A stretch of DNA of 64,000 bases from Procambarus clarkii (GCF_040958095.1 NC_091220.1:24580678-24644677); one strand, 5' to 3'; positions 47,516 to 58,013 are shown, numbered from the stretch's first letter. A program made the numbers and translations. Notes: generated from the sequence alone by a model not told the origin.

Positions 47516-48105
47516 ACGGTGGGCCACGCCCATCCCTCAGGTGGGCCACGCCCATCCCTCAGGTGGGCCACGCCCATCCCTCAGGTGAGCCACGCCCATC
47601 CCTCAGGTGAGCCACGCCCATCCCTCAGGTGAGCCACGCCCATCCCTCAGGTGAGCCACGCCCATCCCTCAGGTGGGCCACGCCCATCCCTCAGGTGAGC
47701 CACGCCCATCCCTCAGGTGAGCCACGCCCATCCCTCAGGTGGACCACGCCCATCCCTCAGGTGAGCCACGCCCATCCCTCAGGTGAGCCACGCCCATCCC
47801 TCAGGTGAGCCACGCCCATCCCTCAGGTGAGCCACGCCCATCCCTCAGGTGGACCACGCCCATCCCTCAGGTGAGCCACGCCCATCCCTCAGGTGGACCA
47901 CGCCCATCCCTCAGGTGAGCCACGCCCATCCCTCAGGTGAGCCACGCCCATCCCTCAGGTGGACCACGCCCATCCCTCAGGTGAGCCACGCCCATCCCTC
48001 AGGTGAGCCACGCCCATCCCTCAGGTGGGCCACGCCCATCCCTCAGGTGGGCCACGCCCATCCCTCAGGTGGGCCACGCCCATCCCTCAGGTGGGCCACG
48101 CCCCA
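47516..48105. repeat. 22-nt minisatellite, ~27 copies
   Basis: Unit gtgagccacgcccatccctc + ag with ggtgggcc, ggtgagcc and ggtggacc variants. It starts immediately after the LINE tail and ends immediately before a family-C SINE. Confidence 0.97.
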
Positions 48106-48107
48106 CC

Positions 48108-48235
48108 CTTCACTTGGACGGTCGGGGATTGAACGCCGACCTGCATGAAGGCAGACCGTCGCTCTACCGTCCAGCCCATCAGGTTACCCTGGGCTCCTGG
48201 TGGGGTTCACATACACTATTTTCCCACACCCCGAA
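48108..48235 (-). mobile_element. tRNA-derived SINE, family C
   Basis: On minus: gggctggacggtagagcgac (box A region), gtctgccttcatgcaggtcg, box B ggcgttcaatccccgacc. The 3' end abuts the 22-nt minisatellite. Confidence 0.75.
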
Positions 48236-49309
48236 CACCTTGTTGAGGCAGGGTGGGGGCTTTGGTGGCTGGGAGCCGCTCATCCACTATACTGTTGCCT
48301 CAAAGAAGGAATTTTGGGCCTTTTTGGTGTTCATTAGAGTTAAATCTCGCTCCGTGCAGTCGTTACTGCAAATCACCTTCTACCAGCTGTCTTTGTCAAT
48401 CGAAAAGATCACCATAGTTCCGTACACAAGCCCGGTAATTAGGCCCAACACGGTTAAGACCTTCATAATCTTCCACAAGACACAATGTACCCACCAAAGG
48501 CCTCTTCTCACGGTGGCAAGGAAGCGTTTATTGTTGGTGTGCGGGGAGGTGGAGAGCCCGTGGGTGAACCCTCCACTATCCTCCTCAAGACACGTTACAC
48601 CATAACTATTCTCCGTCTCCCAGGTGGTCGTGTCCTCGTCCTTCTCCCAGGTCGTGGTCGTGTCACCATCTTCGCCGTAGATTCTACCGTTTCTTAATTT
48701 CATCTTGGATCTTATACTTAATTGTTAAGTAAATAATAATAAATCAAGTTGTGACGCTGCCTCTACAGTGAACTATCATAGTTAGTGATAATTTAGTTAG
48801 GTTGGAAAGATATTGGGAGACGGAGAATAGCAGCAGGAAGTGTGTGAGAATTAATATCTGGTACAAGTGTTGTAGTGTGATAGTGACATGAGAGGAGTAC
48901 AGTACAAGAGAGAGAGAGAGAGAGATCCCATGATGCATGTCTAACAGAAAGAGACAGTTATGCTAATTACCACCTTCCCCCCCCCCCATAACAGCCCAAC
49001 AGCCTGGTGAGCGGCTTTGATCACCGCGGCGTCAGGGTAGGGAGGCTAATCACCCCTGACATAACCACTGATTAAAGAGGCAGCAGAGCAGGTGACGCCC
49101 CTAAGCAGAACACATATATACACCGAGAAGTGTGTGTATACATACACATCCCATATCTCCCTGTGTATACCCTGCCAGTTTATAATACTTCTGGAATATA
49201 TGTCCAGAGGGCGAAATATATGTACCTGCGGGTTGGTGGGTAAACTAGCGTCACTGTCCAATTAACTTTCCTGCAGTTAATAGCCACAATACTATCATAC
49301 AATATGCAG
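48236..49309. other. Mostly unassigned sequence around the 107-aa frame
   Basis: Apart from the candidate at 48380-48703 there is a short (GA)n at 48907-48925 and a C-run near 48977. Nothing else is recognised. Confidence 0.4.
48380..48703 (-). CDS. Hypothetical 107-aa single-pass membrane protein or exon (uncertain)
   Basis: I do not recognise a family. The 107-codon minus frame opens MKLRNGRIYGEDGDTTTTWE, has an acidic, threonine-rich N-terminal half (~1-60) and a basic stretch (NNKRFLATVRRG, ~57-68). A hydrophobic segment of about 21 residues near the C-terminus (VLTVLGLITGLVYGTMVIFS, ~83-102) looks like a membrane span, followed by IDKDSW. The distribution (charged N-terminus, basic anchor, one span) resembles a type II membrane protein or a first exon. 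The stop overlaps ctggtagaagg, which could also be read as a weak splice donor. Base composition is less repetitive than its surroundings. It could equally be a chance frame. Confidence 0.25.
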   Translation of the reverse strand: MKLRNGRIYGEDGDTTTTWEKDEDTTTWETENSYGVTCLEEDSGGFTHGLSTSPHTNNKRFLATVRRGLWWVHCVLWKIMKVLTVLGLITGLVYGTMVIFSIDKDSW

Positions 49310-49540
49310 ACGATGTGGCGCAGTGGTAAAACACTCATTCGGCATTTCGGGAGTGTGTTGGCCTGGGTTCGTATCCTGGCTAGGGAGGATTGACTGGGCA
49401 CCAAACCTTCACTGTAGCCTCTGTTCACCCAACAGTAAATAGGTACCTGGTTGTTAAACGATTTGGCGGGTCGTATTCTGGGGGATAAAATTGAATTAAG
49501 GACTTGCCCGAAACGCTATGCGTGCTAGAGGCTTTACCCT
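49310..49540 (+). mobile_element. tRNA-derived SINE, family D
   Basis: Head gatgtggcgcagtggtaaaa (box A tggcgcagtgg) and box B cctgggttcgtatcctggc. The tail includes ggattgactgggcaccaaac, cacccaacagtaaataggta and ends cgaaacgctatgcgtgctag. Tail fragments of the same kind occur at 37441 and 55232-55250 (cgaaacgctttgtgtgttag). Confidence 0.8.
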
Positions 49541-49542
49541 AG

Positions 49543-49762
49543 AAGGTGAAGGGTAGGGAAGGTGGTGAAGGGTAGGGAAGGTAGTGAAGGGTAGGGAAGG
49601 TGGTGAAGGGTAGGGAAGGTGGTGAAGGGTAGGGAAGGTGGTGAAGGGTAGGGAAGGTGGTGAAGGGTAGGGAAGGTGGTGAAGGGTAGGGAAGGTGGTG
49701 AAGGGTAGGGAAGGTGGTGAAGGGTAGGGAAGGTGGTGAAGGGCAGGGAAGGTGGTGAAGGG
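49543..49762. repeat. 19-nt minisatellite, ~11 copies
   Basis: Unit ggtgaagggtagggaaggt, starting precisely at the end of the family-D SINE. Purine-rich on plus; the complement gives proline-rich spurious frames. Confidence 0.95.
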
Positions 49763-50109
49763 TACACAAGTACTCAGTGCTAGTATTGGTACCAAGACAA
49801 AAAAAAGATGTTTGTGAAGATGCTGCCTTATCGCCGCTTTAATTCTATTAGGGATTGAAACAGTCTATGGCTATTCTATCCCTTTACCACAGGGTACAAA
49901 ATTAAGTGCTAACCTAGCCATAAGGGTACTAACACAACCCACCCACTTAACCTACCCTAACCTAACCTAAACCACCCCAACTTACCGATCCACAAAAAAC
50001 GTGGATAATTGAGAACCGCCACTTTTCGTTGTACATTGTAGTCTCTACGTTGGCGACCGTAACGAAGAGCATGAGACGCAGTAGTTGAGCGTCGGCCGGG
50101 TTATCTTCT
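49763..50109. other. Unassigned; short CCTAA-like tract
   Basis: 49940-49985 holds ccctaacctaacctaaacc within a degenerate AACC-rich stretch; it includes three perfect units of the arthropod telomere motif CCTAA, too short to be a telomere. Confidence 0.45.
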
Positions 50110-50357
50110 TATCTTGAGGTTATCTTGAGATGATTTCGGGGCTTTAGTGTCCCCGCGGCCCGGTCCTCGACCAGGCCTCCTCCCCCAGGAAGCAGCCCGT
50201 GACAGCTGACTAACACCCAGGTACCTATTTTACTGCTAGGTAACAGGGGCATAGGGTGAAAGAAACTCTGCCCATTGTTTCTCGCCGGCGCCTGGGATCG
50301 AACCCAGGACCACAGGATCATAAGTCCAGCGTGCTGTCTGCTCAACCGACCGGTTGA
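50110..50357 (-). mobile_element. tRNA-derived SINE, family A
   Basis: Same organisation as 24338-24573: box A region ggtcggttgagcagacagca, box B cctgggttcgatcccaggcg, tail with tagcagtaaaataggtacct. The head contains an eight-base insertion relative to 24338 (ttatgatcctgtggtcc). Confidence 0.85.
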
Positions 50358-50660
50358 GTACTAACACTGCCACAAACTCTAATGGAACCTACAATGAACA
50401 GTAACGCCTCATAAATACTTATACGCTCGCTATGGGTAGGTTAGATGGGTTGTTCGGGTTTGTTCCCTTCTGACGAGGTTGATAGGCTCGATTTTTGACG
50501 GAGTGGCAAATCAAGAAAACTAGCAGCAATAATGCAAATCATGAATATACCTTATAAACTATAAACAATTACACTAACCGCACAGTATATCTCGTATAGG
50601 CCAATATAGGCCTGTAACTATTTATTATTTAGGCTTATATCCAAGTCCGCCCCCCCATGG
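50358..50660. other. Unassigned sequence
   Basis: Unique-looking, outside the paired part of the third inverted duplication. Nothing recognised. Confidence 0.4.
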
Positions 50661-50862
50661 AGGAACTACTGACCCTTCCCAGGATGTAATCCCCCACAAC
50701 AGTTGTCTAACTCCCAGGGTATCTATTTCCTGCTGGGTGAATAGAGGCATTAGGTGAAAGGAAACATGCTCAACCGCTTCCTTCCCGCTCTGGTAAAATC
50801 GAGCCCGAGATTCCCGATTATGAGTCGAGAAGCGTAGCCACTGTACCACCAAGACCACTGAA
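50660..50862 (-). mobile_element. tRNA-headed SINE, family E (left arm of palindrome 3)
   Basis: On minus: cttggtggtacagtggctac (box A region), anticodon-like loop ctcataa and a degenerate box B (gggctcgatttt). The shared tail is tcacctaatgcctctattca, cagcaggaaatagatacc, acaactgttgtgggggatt. Mirror head at 58796-58953, where an LTR element has cut the tail. Confidence 0.7.
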
Positions 50863-50940
50863 CTGCTGACATTAGATGGGCGATAGTTCAACCATCTTGG
50901 ACGCTAATTAAGCCTTGACAATGCTGTGCCTATTGCTCAC

Positions 50941-50942
<2 letters not shown>

Positions 50943-51022
<80 letters not shown>
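50943..51022. repeat. (AC)n microsatellite
   Basis: About 80 bp; palindrome-3 partner (GT)n at 58623-58710. Confidence 0.97.
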
Positions 51023-51027
<5 letters not shown>

Positions 51028-51029
51028 TG

Positions 51030-51213
51030 GACAAATGGAATGCATTAGGAAGTGATGTGGTGGAGGCTGACTCCATACACAGTTTTAAGTGTAGATATGA
51101 TAGAGCCCAATAGGCTCAGGAATCTGGACACCTGTTGATTGACGGTTGAGAGGCGGGACCAAAGAGCCAGAGCTCAACCCCCGCAAACACAACTAGGTGA
51201 GTACACACACACG
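51030..51213 (+). mobile_element. LINE 3' end (CR1/L2-like)
   Basis: Contains aaatggaatgcattaggaag (last codons), gagcccaataggctcaggaa, gacggttgagaggcgggacc and the terminus acaactaggtgagtacacac. Partner at 58438-58620 on minus. Confidence 0.85.
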
Positions 51214-51540
51214 GGACAATAATATTGTATCTGTTATATTGACTCTTGCCATTCCTGGTAGTGAGGCCAGCTGACTGCTCTTACTGGGCTGTCGTGATGT
51301 TGCTCACACCATTGTTAACCCTGGTTAGTATCTGCGGAAGGGAGGGAAGGGAGAATCGTGGGAAGGAATTGTGGGAAGGGAGGGAGTGAGAGAGGGAGCA
51401 TGTCCTACCCACAGTAATCCCCGTCTCTTCCAACAGCATGTGTGGTGGTAGTTGGGTCGCCTGCCACCACAATCACCTCCTGCTTCACCTGTCTTCACAT
51501 CATAGGTAACTTACCATTAATACCAGGAGACAGATGTAGT

Positions 51541-51544
<4 letters not shown>
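51214..51544. other. Unassigned sequence (palindrome 3, left arm)
   Basis: GGGA-rich patch at 51330-51400; mirror at 58110-58437. Nothing recognised. Confidence 0.4.

Positions 51545-51603
<59 letters not shown>
51545..51603. repeat. (GT)n microsatellite
   Basis: About 58 bp; partner (AC)n at 58017-58107 is longer and interrupted. Confidence 0.97.
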
Positions 51604-51605
<2 letters not shown>

Positions 51606-52379
51606 GGTGTGTTTATGTTTGCACACATGTGCCTCCAAACATGTCTTTCCGCACGTGCCTCTCGCTACACATACCTGGGCCATTGAGTCAGTCTCTCATC
51701 TCTGCCACTGTCACATATATAGATCACACACCATACAGACCCCATTCACCTTCACAAACCCCCATACACACGTATACACCCCATACACCGTATACAATCA
51801 TACCCATGGGGGTGTATCAAGTACCACACACACACACGCCAATTAAAAATAAAACAAACCATCGGGATGCCTGAGACGCAAGTTCAAACCCTTAGACAAG
51901 CTCAATCATCTTAGACACAATGGCATCACCTAGGCAACAGAGGAGATAAACGTGAGAACTGCTCCCAGACGATCCCAACACCACGAGATGAACGCCCAGA
52001 GAAGCAGCATCCACCAGATACAGACACTTAATGAAGGGCTTTGTATTATTAAACCCGGGTTGTGGTATCATTATGACTTTCTCTATTAAATAATGTAATG
52101 AAATTTGGTGTAAAGTGATGTCCATTATTTATATATAATCTTTCATGAGTCAAGTTGTTGATTTGGTTTGACTCCGGACATTAAGTTGGTACGTAAGCCC
52201 TGACTCTGATGTCAACATGTGTCTGGGTATTGCCCTACCAAGCTGATGGGCACTAGGTACCCCCTACCCAGGTGATGGGCACTAGGTGCCCTACCCAAAC
52301 CACGGTCCCCCGCCAGTCCGCTAAAACGCAGGATTACCCTCAGATAGTTATTCGCAAATGATTTAGATTATAAATTTCA
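51604..52379. other. Unassigned; conserved 77-codon frame
   Basis: The minus frame 51892-52125 (MDITLHQISLHYLIEKVIMI...) is intact in both arms with one conservative change (I for L near the C-terminus; partner 57494-57727 plus). No family recognised; arm similarity alone could explain its preservation. Confidence 0.35.
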
Positions 52380-52455
52380 AAATGCGACCGAATCCCAGAC
52401 TTTGACAGGGAAAAGTCGAGCAATTACCCACTCTGCCAAGAGACGTCACATTGAC
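52380..52455 (-). mobile_element. tRNA-like SINE head, family F
   Basis: On minus: gtctcttggcagagtgggta (box A region) and tctgggattcggtcgcattt (box B region). Partner at 57165-57240 plus. Confidence 0.55.
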
Positions 52456-52662
52456 AATATGACAGCATGTGGGCCCCTAGTATTGTGGGGCCCCCCTCCC
52501 TGGTATCACTGGTCAATGTGTCAATACGTTATGACTAGAGAGATGGTAGGGAACCCTAAAATATATAGTATTAAAAAGGTAAATCCCCATTTACCCTCAA
52601 TATCATTAAGGGACAGCCGCTACCCTACATTACATCAAGGGTTACATGGAGCCCCATGGTCT
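52456..52662. other. Unassigned sequence
   Basis: Nothing recognised; mirror at 56960-57164. Confidence 0.35.
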
Positions 52663-52735
52663 CACCTAGTTGTGCTGGCGGGGGTTGAGCTTTGGCTCTG
52701 TCGTCCCACCTCTCATTGTCAATCAACTGGAATGT
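52663..52735 (-). mobile_element. LINE 3' terminus fragment
   Basis: Complement of gacaatgagaggtgggacga / cagagccaaagctcaacccc / acaactaggtgag; partner at 56884-56956 plus. Confidence 0.75.
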
Positions 52736-52894
52736 GATGGTCTCCCTGTGTGGGGAATAGAGACGCATCTCCCGGGAGGAGGTGGATGCTGGGAGCCAGA
52801 AACAGGCAGAGAGGAGAGACTTAGATAACTAGGTAGAGAAACATAGACAAGGAGGGAGGGAAGGGAATAGATGCGGTGATGGGTGAAGATAGAA

Positions 52895-52994
<100 letters not shown>

Positions 52995-53089
52995 GAGAGA
53001 AAACGTTTAAACTTTTAATTTCAAGTTTTAACTTAATTGCTGACTTCACCATTCTCCTTCTTAGTCCCACACTTCTGTGTCCCTTCCTC

Positions 53090-53212
53090 TCTATCCATCC
53101 ATCCATCCCTCTATCCATCCATCCATCCCTCCCTCCCTCCTGCATCCCTCCACTCCTCTCTCCCTCCCTCCACTCCCCCTCCCTCCACTCCCCCTTCCCT
53201 CCTCGCTACCAA
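53090..53212. repeat. (CCAT)n/(CCCT)n low-complexity tract
   Basis: tccatccatccatccctcta followed by CTCC-rich sequence; partner at 56445-56545. Confidence 0.9.
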
Positions 53213-54570
53213 AACCTCAATGTTTACATCCAGTGTCTCAGGAATACTGTCACCTGGACCACCTACACACTTGAGACAACATTTGCATGTTTGCGGTGAG
53301 GGTTGAGCTTCAGCTGTTGACTTCCGCTTCTCTGGTGAAGAATTACGAAGAATTAGAGGCACCAACGCGTACGTGGTCTTCCATCAGCAGTTTTGTCCTG
53401 GTCTAATATTACCCGTACAACACTAAACTCTCCCGAGTCAACACTTGGCCACGGACAGCAGTAGCGGCGTCTTCTGCCCTGGTGTCTCGCACACAACTCA
53501 ATCATAACTTCACTACACTTTTAGGACGTTGTCAGACATGGATCGAATAATTCAGGTACCTGCACCCTTTAAAACATTATATCTGAACTGTACACACTCA
53601 GACATTAACTATACAACATCCAGTCTCAGTAAATCACTTTGACGAAAACACTTGTATCTATCAGATGCGGTGAAACTGTTTAGATAAACTTCCCGTATAT
53701 CCGTCACACGCACCACATCACAGCACTTACCATACATAACGACTCACTGCACTGACCGCCCGGCCCCAGGCAGTGGTGGCTCAAGGTGGCGGCTGCCCAC
53801 CTCAAAGACTCATATATTATTTTTACCGTATCTGAGTACTCAAAAATCGCCGTTTTCGCAAATATAAATTTATATTGTTATATATTAACACTTGGTATAT
53901 GGTTAAGTCTGGGTTAGGTTCCGTTATGGTGTTTAAGTGGTGTTGGAAATTATTGGGTGAAGTATTTACAGGTGAGATTTGGATAGAAAACGGCAAAAAA
54001 GTATTATTGTTTTCTGTTCGGACGTTCGTTGGCTCGAAATGTCGAACGTCATCTGTTGTGAGTCGTGTGTAAAGTGATTTACGTTCGTAAATAGGCGGGC
54101 TTGACAGTTAGAATAATTAGTATTAGCCTTTGTTGACAAGGACGAGCTGCGACTTGCCCCCACAGACGTATGGAGGCTCAGGGCTTCATTTCAAGCTTCG
54201 AATGCTCACGCTCACGACCCCACTCAGAGCAGCCCATCCTCGCATACAAAGATCCAACCTCGTTAATCCAGCAGCCAAACCCGCTGTTTATGAATGAGAA
54301 GCGGTTTACACACGGCTCACAACTGATGATATCCGAACACTTCCGGAACAAGTGCTTCGCTCATGTCCTCTGTTGGAACCACAATTCTATAAATGCTTCA
54401 CCCACGAACTACAAATACAAATAATCGTCAACAGAACCTAAACACCTAACCTTACCTACGCTTAACTATACATAGAATCTGTATGTATAAAAATATTAAT
54501 TTATACATGAGAACAAACTAATGTTTAATACACAGTGTGTTAACATTGATGAATGCGTCTGCGGAGTACG
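53213..54570. other. Unassigned: inner end of left arm and start of spacer
   Basis: 53213-53735 pairs with 55930-56445. On minus, the inner end of the left arm reads ggtaagtgctgtg and on plus the inner end of the right arm reads ggtgagtactgag, both resembling splice donors at homologous positions. 53736-54570 is unpaired and unrecognised. Confidence 0.4.
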
Positions 54571-54620
54571 GCCGCTGCTTTAACCAGCCTAGTGTGAGGA
54601 CGGGCCTAGTGTGAGGACGG

Positions 54621-54664
54621 GTGATCCTGTGGTCCTGGGATCGAATCCAGGACCACAGGATCAC
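54621..54664. other. Perfect 18-bp hairpin over a SINE head
   Basis: gtgatcctgtggtcctgg (54621-54638), loop gatcgaat, then the exact complement (54647-54664). It consists of a family-A SINE segment (minus) facing a reversed copy of itself. Confidence 0.9.
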
Positions 54665-54706
54665 AAGTCCAGCGTGCTGTCCGCTCGGCCGACCGGTTCC
54701 CTTGTA
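54640..54706 (-). mobile_element. SINE family-A head fragment
   Basis: On minus: gggaaccggtcggccgagcg, gacagcacgctggacttgtg and cctggattcga (box B). The tail is missing. Confidence 0.7.
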
Positions 54707-54710
54707 CAGA

Positions 54711-54926
54711 TCTGTACAGGTCTGGTCCACGAGATAAGGAAAGTGTATAAGGTAGCTAGTATCCCCAAAGAAACAAACCTTGGGCATTTATTAGACAGTA
54801 TGAAGGACAGAGACGCTAAATTAAAATTCAGCGAAAGGGTCGAGGCTGTAACTGGAGTGGAGGTTGACTTAGAAGAGTCTACCGAGGAGCTGCTCAACTG
54901 GTGCGAGCAGGAAACACTTCAACCTG
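54711..54926 (+). CDS. Candidate internal exon (unknown protein)
   Basis: A frame running from cttgtacag (acceptor-like, after gaccggttccc) to cttcaacct|gtgagtgggg (strong donor-like GTGAGT at 54927). It encodes GLVHEIRKVYKVASIPKETN, LGHLLDSMKDRDAKLKFSER, VEAVTGVEVDLEESTEELLN and WCEQETLQ, a charged, helix-prone, non-repetitive sequence unlike the spurious frames around it. The frame is open without the splice sites too, from 54611 (through the SINE) to a stop at 54946. I recognise no family. It sits in the unpaired centre of palindrome 3. It could be a real host exon or a remnant of an unrecognised mobile element. Confidence 0.35.
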
Positions 54927-54949
54927 TGAGTGGGGAAGCCTCTTAATGT

Positions 54950-55596
54950 TGACAAAAGATGAACGCGTGGTTGGTCCTTGAGAGTTAAGAGCCTCTGGGG
55001 AGAATATGAACATTTAAATTAGGAAAGAGACTGTTGATATATAGTCCTTTGATGATAATGGCTCAGAGGACAGTGTGGAGTGATGGATAAGGTAAGGACA
55101 CAGATCCTGGAGTGATGGATAAGGTGTAGTGGGGTTTTCTATTGTTTCTTGGGTGTAGGAGATTTGATGTTTTGCGAGTGCATTGTGTTGTAGTTTTTGT
55201 GATGGAAATTGTTCAATTCTGCCCCGAAACGCTTTGTGTGTTAGTGGCTTTACAAGACTGAAAAATACCCATATTATGTAATCTCACAACGTCCTTGTAC
55301 TTTCTTGTAACTCAATTATTATTATTTTTATTATTATTATGATAAAGAATATTATTATTTCCAGTGTTATGTTATTTATTGTGAGTGTTTCCCGTACTGT
55401 ATCTTCTTTAATAAGTGACTTGTGGTGCCGGGGATTTGTGAGCATTTCTAATATTTTGTGCCTTGCTGAGCTTGTTAGAGCGGGAGTGTTGTCTAACTGC
55501 CTGGTTGTCTTGTTTGTGTGTGTGTCTAACTGTTAGGAGCTCTGCTACTCAGGTTCGTGTACTTGATTATTGTCATGTTTTGCTCAGATCATTTTG
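54950..55596. other. Unassigned sequence
   Basis: AT-rich with a short (ATT)n at 55317-55340 and a family-D SINE tail fragment near 55232-55250. Confidence 0.4.
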
Positions 55597-55857
55597 ATGT
55601 TGTTCAGTGTAACTTGGTGTTCCTGGTAGGTTCTGTGTGATGTTGTTCAGTGTAACTTGGTGTTCCTGGTAGGTTCTGTGTGATGTTGTTCAGTGTAACT
55701 TGGTGTTCCTGGTAGGTTCTGTGTGATGTTGTTCAGTGTAACTTGGTGCTCCTGGTAGGTTCTGTGTGATGTTGTTCAGTGTAACTTGGTGTTCCTGGTA
55801 GGTTCTGTGTGATGTTGTTCAGTGTAACTTGGTGCTCCTGGTAGGTTCTGTGTGATC
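55597..55857. repeat. 43-nt tandem repeat, 6 copies
   Basis: Unit gatgttgttcagtgtaactt + ggtgttcctggtaggttctg + tgt; two units have gctcctgg. It lies in the unpaired spacer of palindrome 3, close to its right arm. Confidence 0.95.
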
Positions 55858-56642
55858 TATTTATCAGGAATCATGTTTGTGTCTATTGTTTTATTGAAGA
55901 TATCATTCTTTTATAAACAAAGAGGAAAAAAAGGTGAGTACTGAGGTGCGTGTGACGGAAATACGGTTTATCTGATTTTTTTCTGATAGATACAAGAAAC
56001 AAGTGTTTTCGTCAAAGTGATTTACTGAGACTGGATGTTGTATAGTTAATGTCTGAGTGTGTACAGTTCAGATATAATGTTTTAAAGGGTGCAGGTACCT
56101 GAATTATTCGATCCATGTCTGACAACGTCCTAAAAGTGTAGTGAAGTTATGATTGAGTTGTGTGCGAGACACCAGGGCAGAAGACGCCGCTACTGCTGTC
56201 CGTGGCCAAGTGTTGACTCGGGAGAGTTTAGTGTTGTACGGGTAATATTAGACCAGGACAAAACTGCTGATGGAAGACCACGTACGCGTTGGTGCCTCTA
56301 ATTCTTCGTAATTCTTCACCAGAGAAGCGGAAGTCAACAGCTGAAGCTCAACCCTCACCGCAAACATGCAAATGTTGTCTCAAGTGTGTAGGTGGTCCAG
56401 GTGACAGTATTCCTGAGACACTGGATATAAACATTAAAGTTTTGGTAGCGAGGAGGGAAGGGGGAGTGGAGGGAGGGGGAGTAGAGGGAGGGAGAGAGGA
56501 GTGGAGGGATGCAGGAGGGAGGGAGGGATGGATGGATGGATAGAGAGGAAGGGACACAGAAGTGTGGGACTAAGAAGGAGAATGGTGAAGTCAGCAATTA
56601 AGTTAAAACTTGAAATTAAAAGTTTAAACGTTTTCTCTCACT
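55858..56642. other. Unassigned: inner right arm of palindrome 3
   Basis: From about 55930 this pairs with 53735 downward. Frame 56289-56543 (plus) and its partner 53111-53365 (minus) share QTCKCCLKCVGGPGDSIPET before entering GGA-repeat sequence; no family recognised. Confidence 0.4.
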
Positions 56643-56657
56643 TCTCTCTCTCTCTCT

Positions 56658-56720
<63 letters not shown>
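56643..56720. repeat. (CT)n microsatellite
   Basis: Partner of 52898-52991. Confidence 0.97.
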
Positions 56721-56723
<3 letters not shown>

Positions 56724-56883
56724 TTCTATCTTCACCCATCACCGCATCTATTCCCTTCCCTCCCTCCTTGTCTATGTTTCTTTTTCCCAGTTATCTAAGT
56801 CTCTCCTCTCTGCCTGTTTCTGGCTCCCAGTATCAACCTCCTCCCGGGAGATGCGTCTCTATTCCCCACACAGGGAGACCATC

Positions 56884-56956
56884 ACATTCCAGTTGATTGA
56901 CAATGAGAGGTGGGACGACAGAGCCAAAGCTCAACCCCCGCCAGCACAACTAGGTG
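56884..56956 (+). mobile_element. LINE 3' terminus fragment
   Basis: Partner of 52663-52735; ends acaactaggtgag. Confidence 0.75.
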
Positions 56957-57164
56957 AGACCATGGGGCTCCATGTAACCCTTGATGTAATGTAGGGTAGC
57001 GGCAGTCCCTTAATGATATTGAGGGTAAATGGGGATTTACCTTTTTCATACTATATATTTTAGGGTTCCCTACCATCTCTCTAGTCATAACGTATTGACA
57101 CATTGACCAGTGATACCAGGGAGGGGGGCCCCACAATACTAGGGGCCCACATGCTGTCATATTG

Positions 57165-57240
57165 TCAATGTGACGTCTCTTGGCAGAGTGGGTAATTGCT
57201 CGACTTTTCCCTGTCAAAGTCTGGGATTCGGTCACATTTT
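57165..57240 (+). mobile_element. tRNA-like SINE head, family F
   Basis: Partner of 52380-52455: cttggcagagtgggtaattg and gggattcggtcaca. Confidence 0.55.
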
Positions 57241-58013
57241 GAAATTTATAATCTAAATCATTTGCGAATAACTATCTGAGGGTAATCCTGCGTTTTAGCG
57301 GACTGGCGGGGGACCGTGGTTTGGGTAGGGCACCTAGTGCCCATCACCTGGGTAGGGGGTACCTAGTGCCCATCAGCTTGGTAGGGCAATACCCAGACAC
57401 ATGTTGACATCAGAGTCAGGGCTTACGTACCAACTTAATGTCCGGAGTCAAACCAAATCAACAACTTGACTCATGAAAGATTATATATAAATAATGGACA
57501 TCACTTTACACCAAATTTCATTACATTATTTAATAGAGAAAGTCATAATGATACCACAACCCGGGTTTAATAATACAAAGCCCTTCATTAAGTGTCTGTA
57601 TCTGGTGGATGCTGCTTCTCTGGGCGTTCATCTCGTGGTGTTGGGATCGTCTGGGAGCAGTTCTCACGTTTATCTCCTCTGTTGCCTAGGTGATGCCATT
57701 GTGTCTAAGATGCTTGAGCTTGTCTAAGGGTTTGAACTTGCGTCTCAGGCATCCCGATGGTTTGTTTTATTTTTAATTGGCGTGTGTGTGTGTGGTACTT
57801 GATACACCCCCATGGGTATGATTGTATACGGTGTATGGGGTGTATACGTGTGTATGGGGGTTTGTGAAGGTGAATGGGGTCTGTATGGTGTGTGATCTAT
57901 ATATGTGACAGTGGCAGAGATGAGAGACTGACTCAAAGGCCCAGGTATGTGTAGCGAGAGGCACGTGCGGAAAGACATGTATGGAGGCACATGTGTGCAA
58001 ACATAAACACACC

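Noticed and set aside
49935-49985. Telomere-like CCTAA repeats
   Set aside because: Only three perfect consecutive units within a degenerate AACC-rich stretch; too short to call telomeric.
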